From positions 1-14,506 of the forward strand of contig JADFZP010000034.1 in the NCBI GenBank assembly GCA_015232485.1: 14,506 nucleotides of DNA. The letters are read 5' to 3'. A model generated the notes under the pieces. That model saw nothing but the letters and a program-made list of their open reading frames with translations. It was not told where the DNA came from and made no database searches. Positions 14,377-14,506 of this stretch are shown one piece after another (position 1 is the stretch's first letter; every line of letters begins with the position of its first letter). The translations under genes and the position numbers were made by a program. The stretch is from Alphaproteobacteria bacterium (GTDB lineage: Bacteria; Pseudomonadota; Alphaproteobacteria; Rhodospirillales; Magnetospirillaceae).

Positions 14377-14506
14377 ATGACCCACGCCGCCGCGGCGCGC
14401 AACGAGCATCTGGTCCACCATCTCGAGCACGTTCTGCCCGGTCAGGCGCCAATTCGCGACTTCGTCCATCACAACACCCTGCACGGCTTCCAGCATCTGC
14501 CCTTCC
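14377..14506 (+). CDS. dabA: DUF2309 / DabA inorganic-carbon protein, N-terminal fragment
   Basis: Only the first 43 codons lie in the window. The start MTHAAAARNEHLVHHLEHVLPGQ and then PIRDFVHHNTLHGFQHLPF are typical of the N terminus of DUF2309 proteins. These are large cytoplasmic, peripheral, zinc-dependent proteins distantly related to beta-carbonic anhydrases; DabA pairs with DabB to trap CO2 as bicarbonate. The ATG is one base after the dabB stop, so the genes are coupled. The zinc ligands and the full length cannot be checked here. Confidence 0.82.
   Translation, partial: MTHAAAARNEHLVHHLEHVLPGQAPIRDFVHHNTLHGFQHLPF

Noticed and set aside
12720..14402. A 560-codon minus-strand open frame opposite the NuoM-like gene
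   Set aside because: Its Gln/His/Arg-rich composition is a shadow of a membrane-protein gene; the sense strand has clear family motifs.
1..14506. tRNA, rRNA, CRISPR array, transposase or integrase genes
   Set aside because: None was seen on either strand; repeats are limited to the short elements listed.

Overview
The window is GC-rich, densely packed bacterial DNA. It reads as a chromosome segment of a nitrogen-fixing alphaproteobacterium, probably of Rhodospirillales / Magnetospirillum-like type. That placement is inferred from the nifENX gene order, the NifA/sigma54 promoter architecture, the protein sequences and the high GC; no rRNA or other marker is present. There are no tRNA or rRNA genes, CRISPR arrays or recognisable insertion sequences.

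Left part (1-3950): acetate uptake. A CBS-domain/DUF294 nucleotidyltransferase-like regulator on the minus strand is divergent, across a 440-bp intergenic region, from a two-gene operon. That operon encodes a YjcH-type DUF485 membrane protein and the cation/acetate symporter ActP, and it ends in a strong intrinsic terminator.

Centre (3959-8626): two small minus-strand genes of unknown function overlap by one base and diverge from a nitrogen-fixation operon. The 187-bp divergent region holds a perfect NifA-type upstream activator site (TGT-N10-ACA) and a near-consensus sigma54 -24/-12 promoter. These drive nifE, nifN, nifX, the NifX-associated DUF269 gene and a nif-type 2[4Fe-4S] ferredoxin (fdxB). 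Together the products form the FeMo-cofactor assembly scaffold (NifEN), a cofactor carrier (NifX), a helper and an electron donor. The nitrogenase structural genes are not in the window.

Accessory stretch (8633-10812): a minus-strand GSU2403-type nucleotidyltransferase-fold protein ends 6 bp from the end of fdxB. Its promoter carries an 11-bp inverted repeat. A short decayed antitoxin fragment and a DUF433 antitoxin / DUF5615 PIN-like toxin pair follow. This looks like a small defence or addiction-type insertion between two metabolic clusters.

Right part (10813-14506): an intergenic region of about 320 bp with spaced CTAA-containing repeats precedes a tightly packed set of a SulP anion transporter with a STAS domain, a NuoM-like proton-channel protein (candidate DabB) and the first 43 codons of a DUF2309/DabA protein. 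This is most simply read as a candidate inorganic-carbon uptake operon of the DabAB type with an added SulP transporter. It is cut by the window edge.
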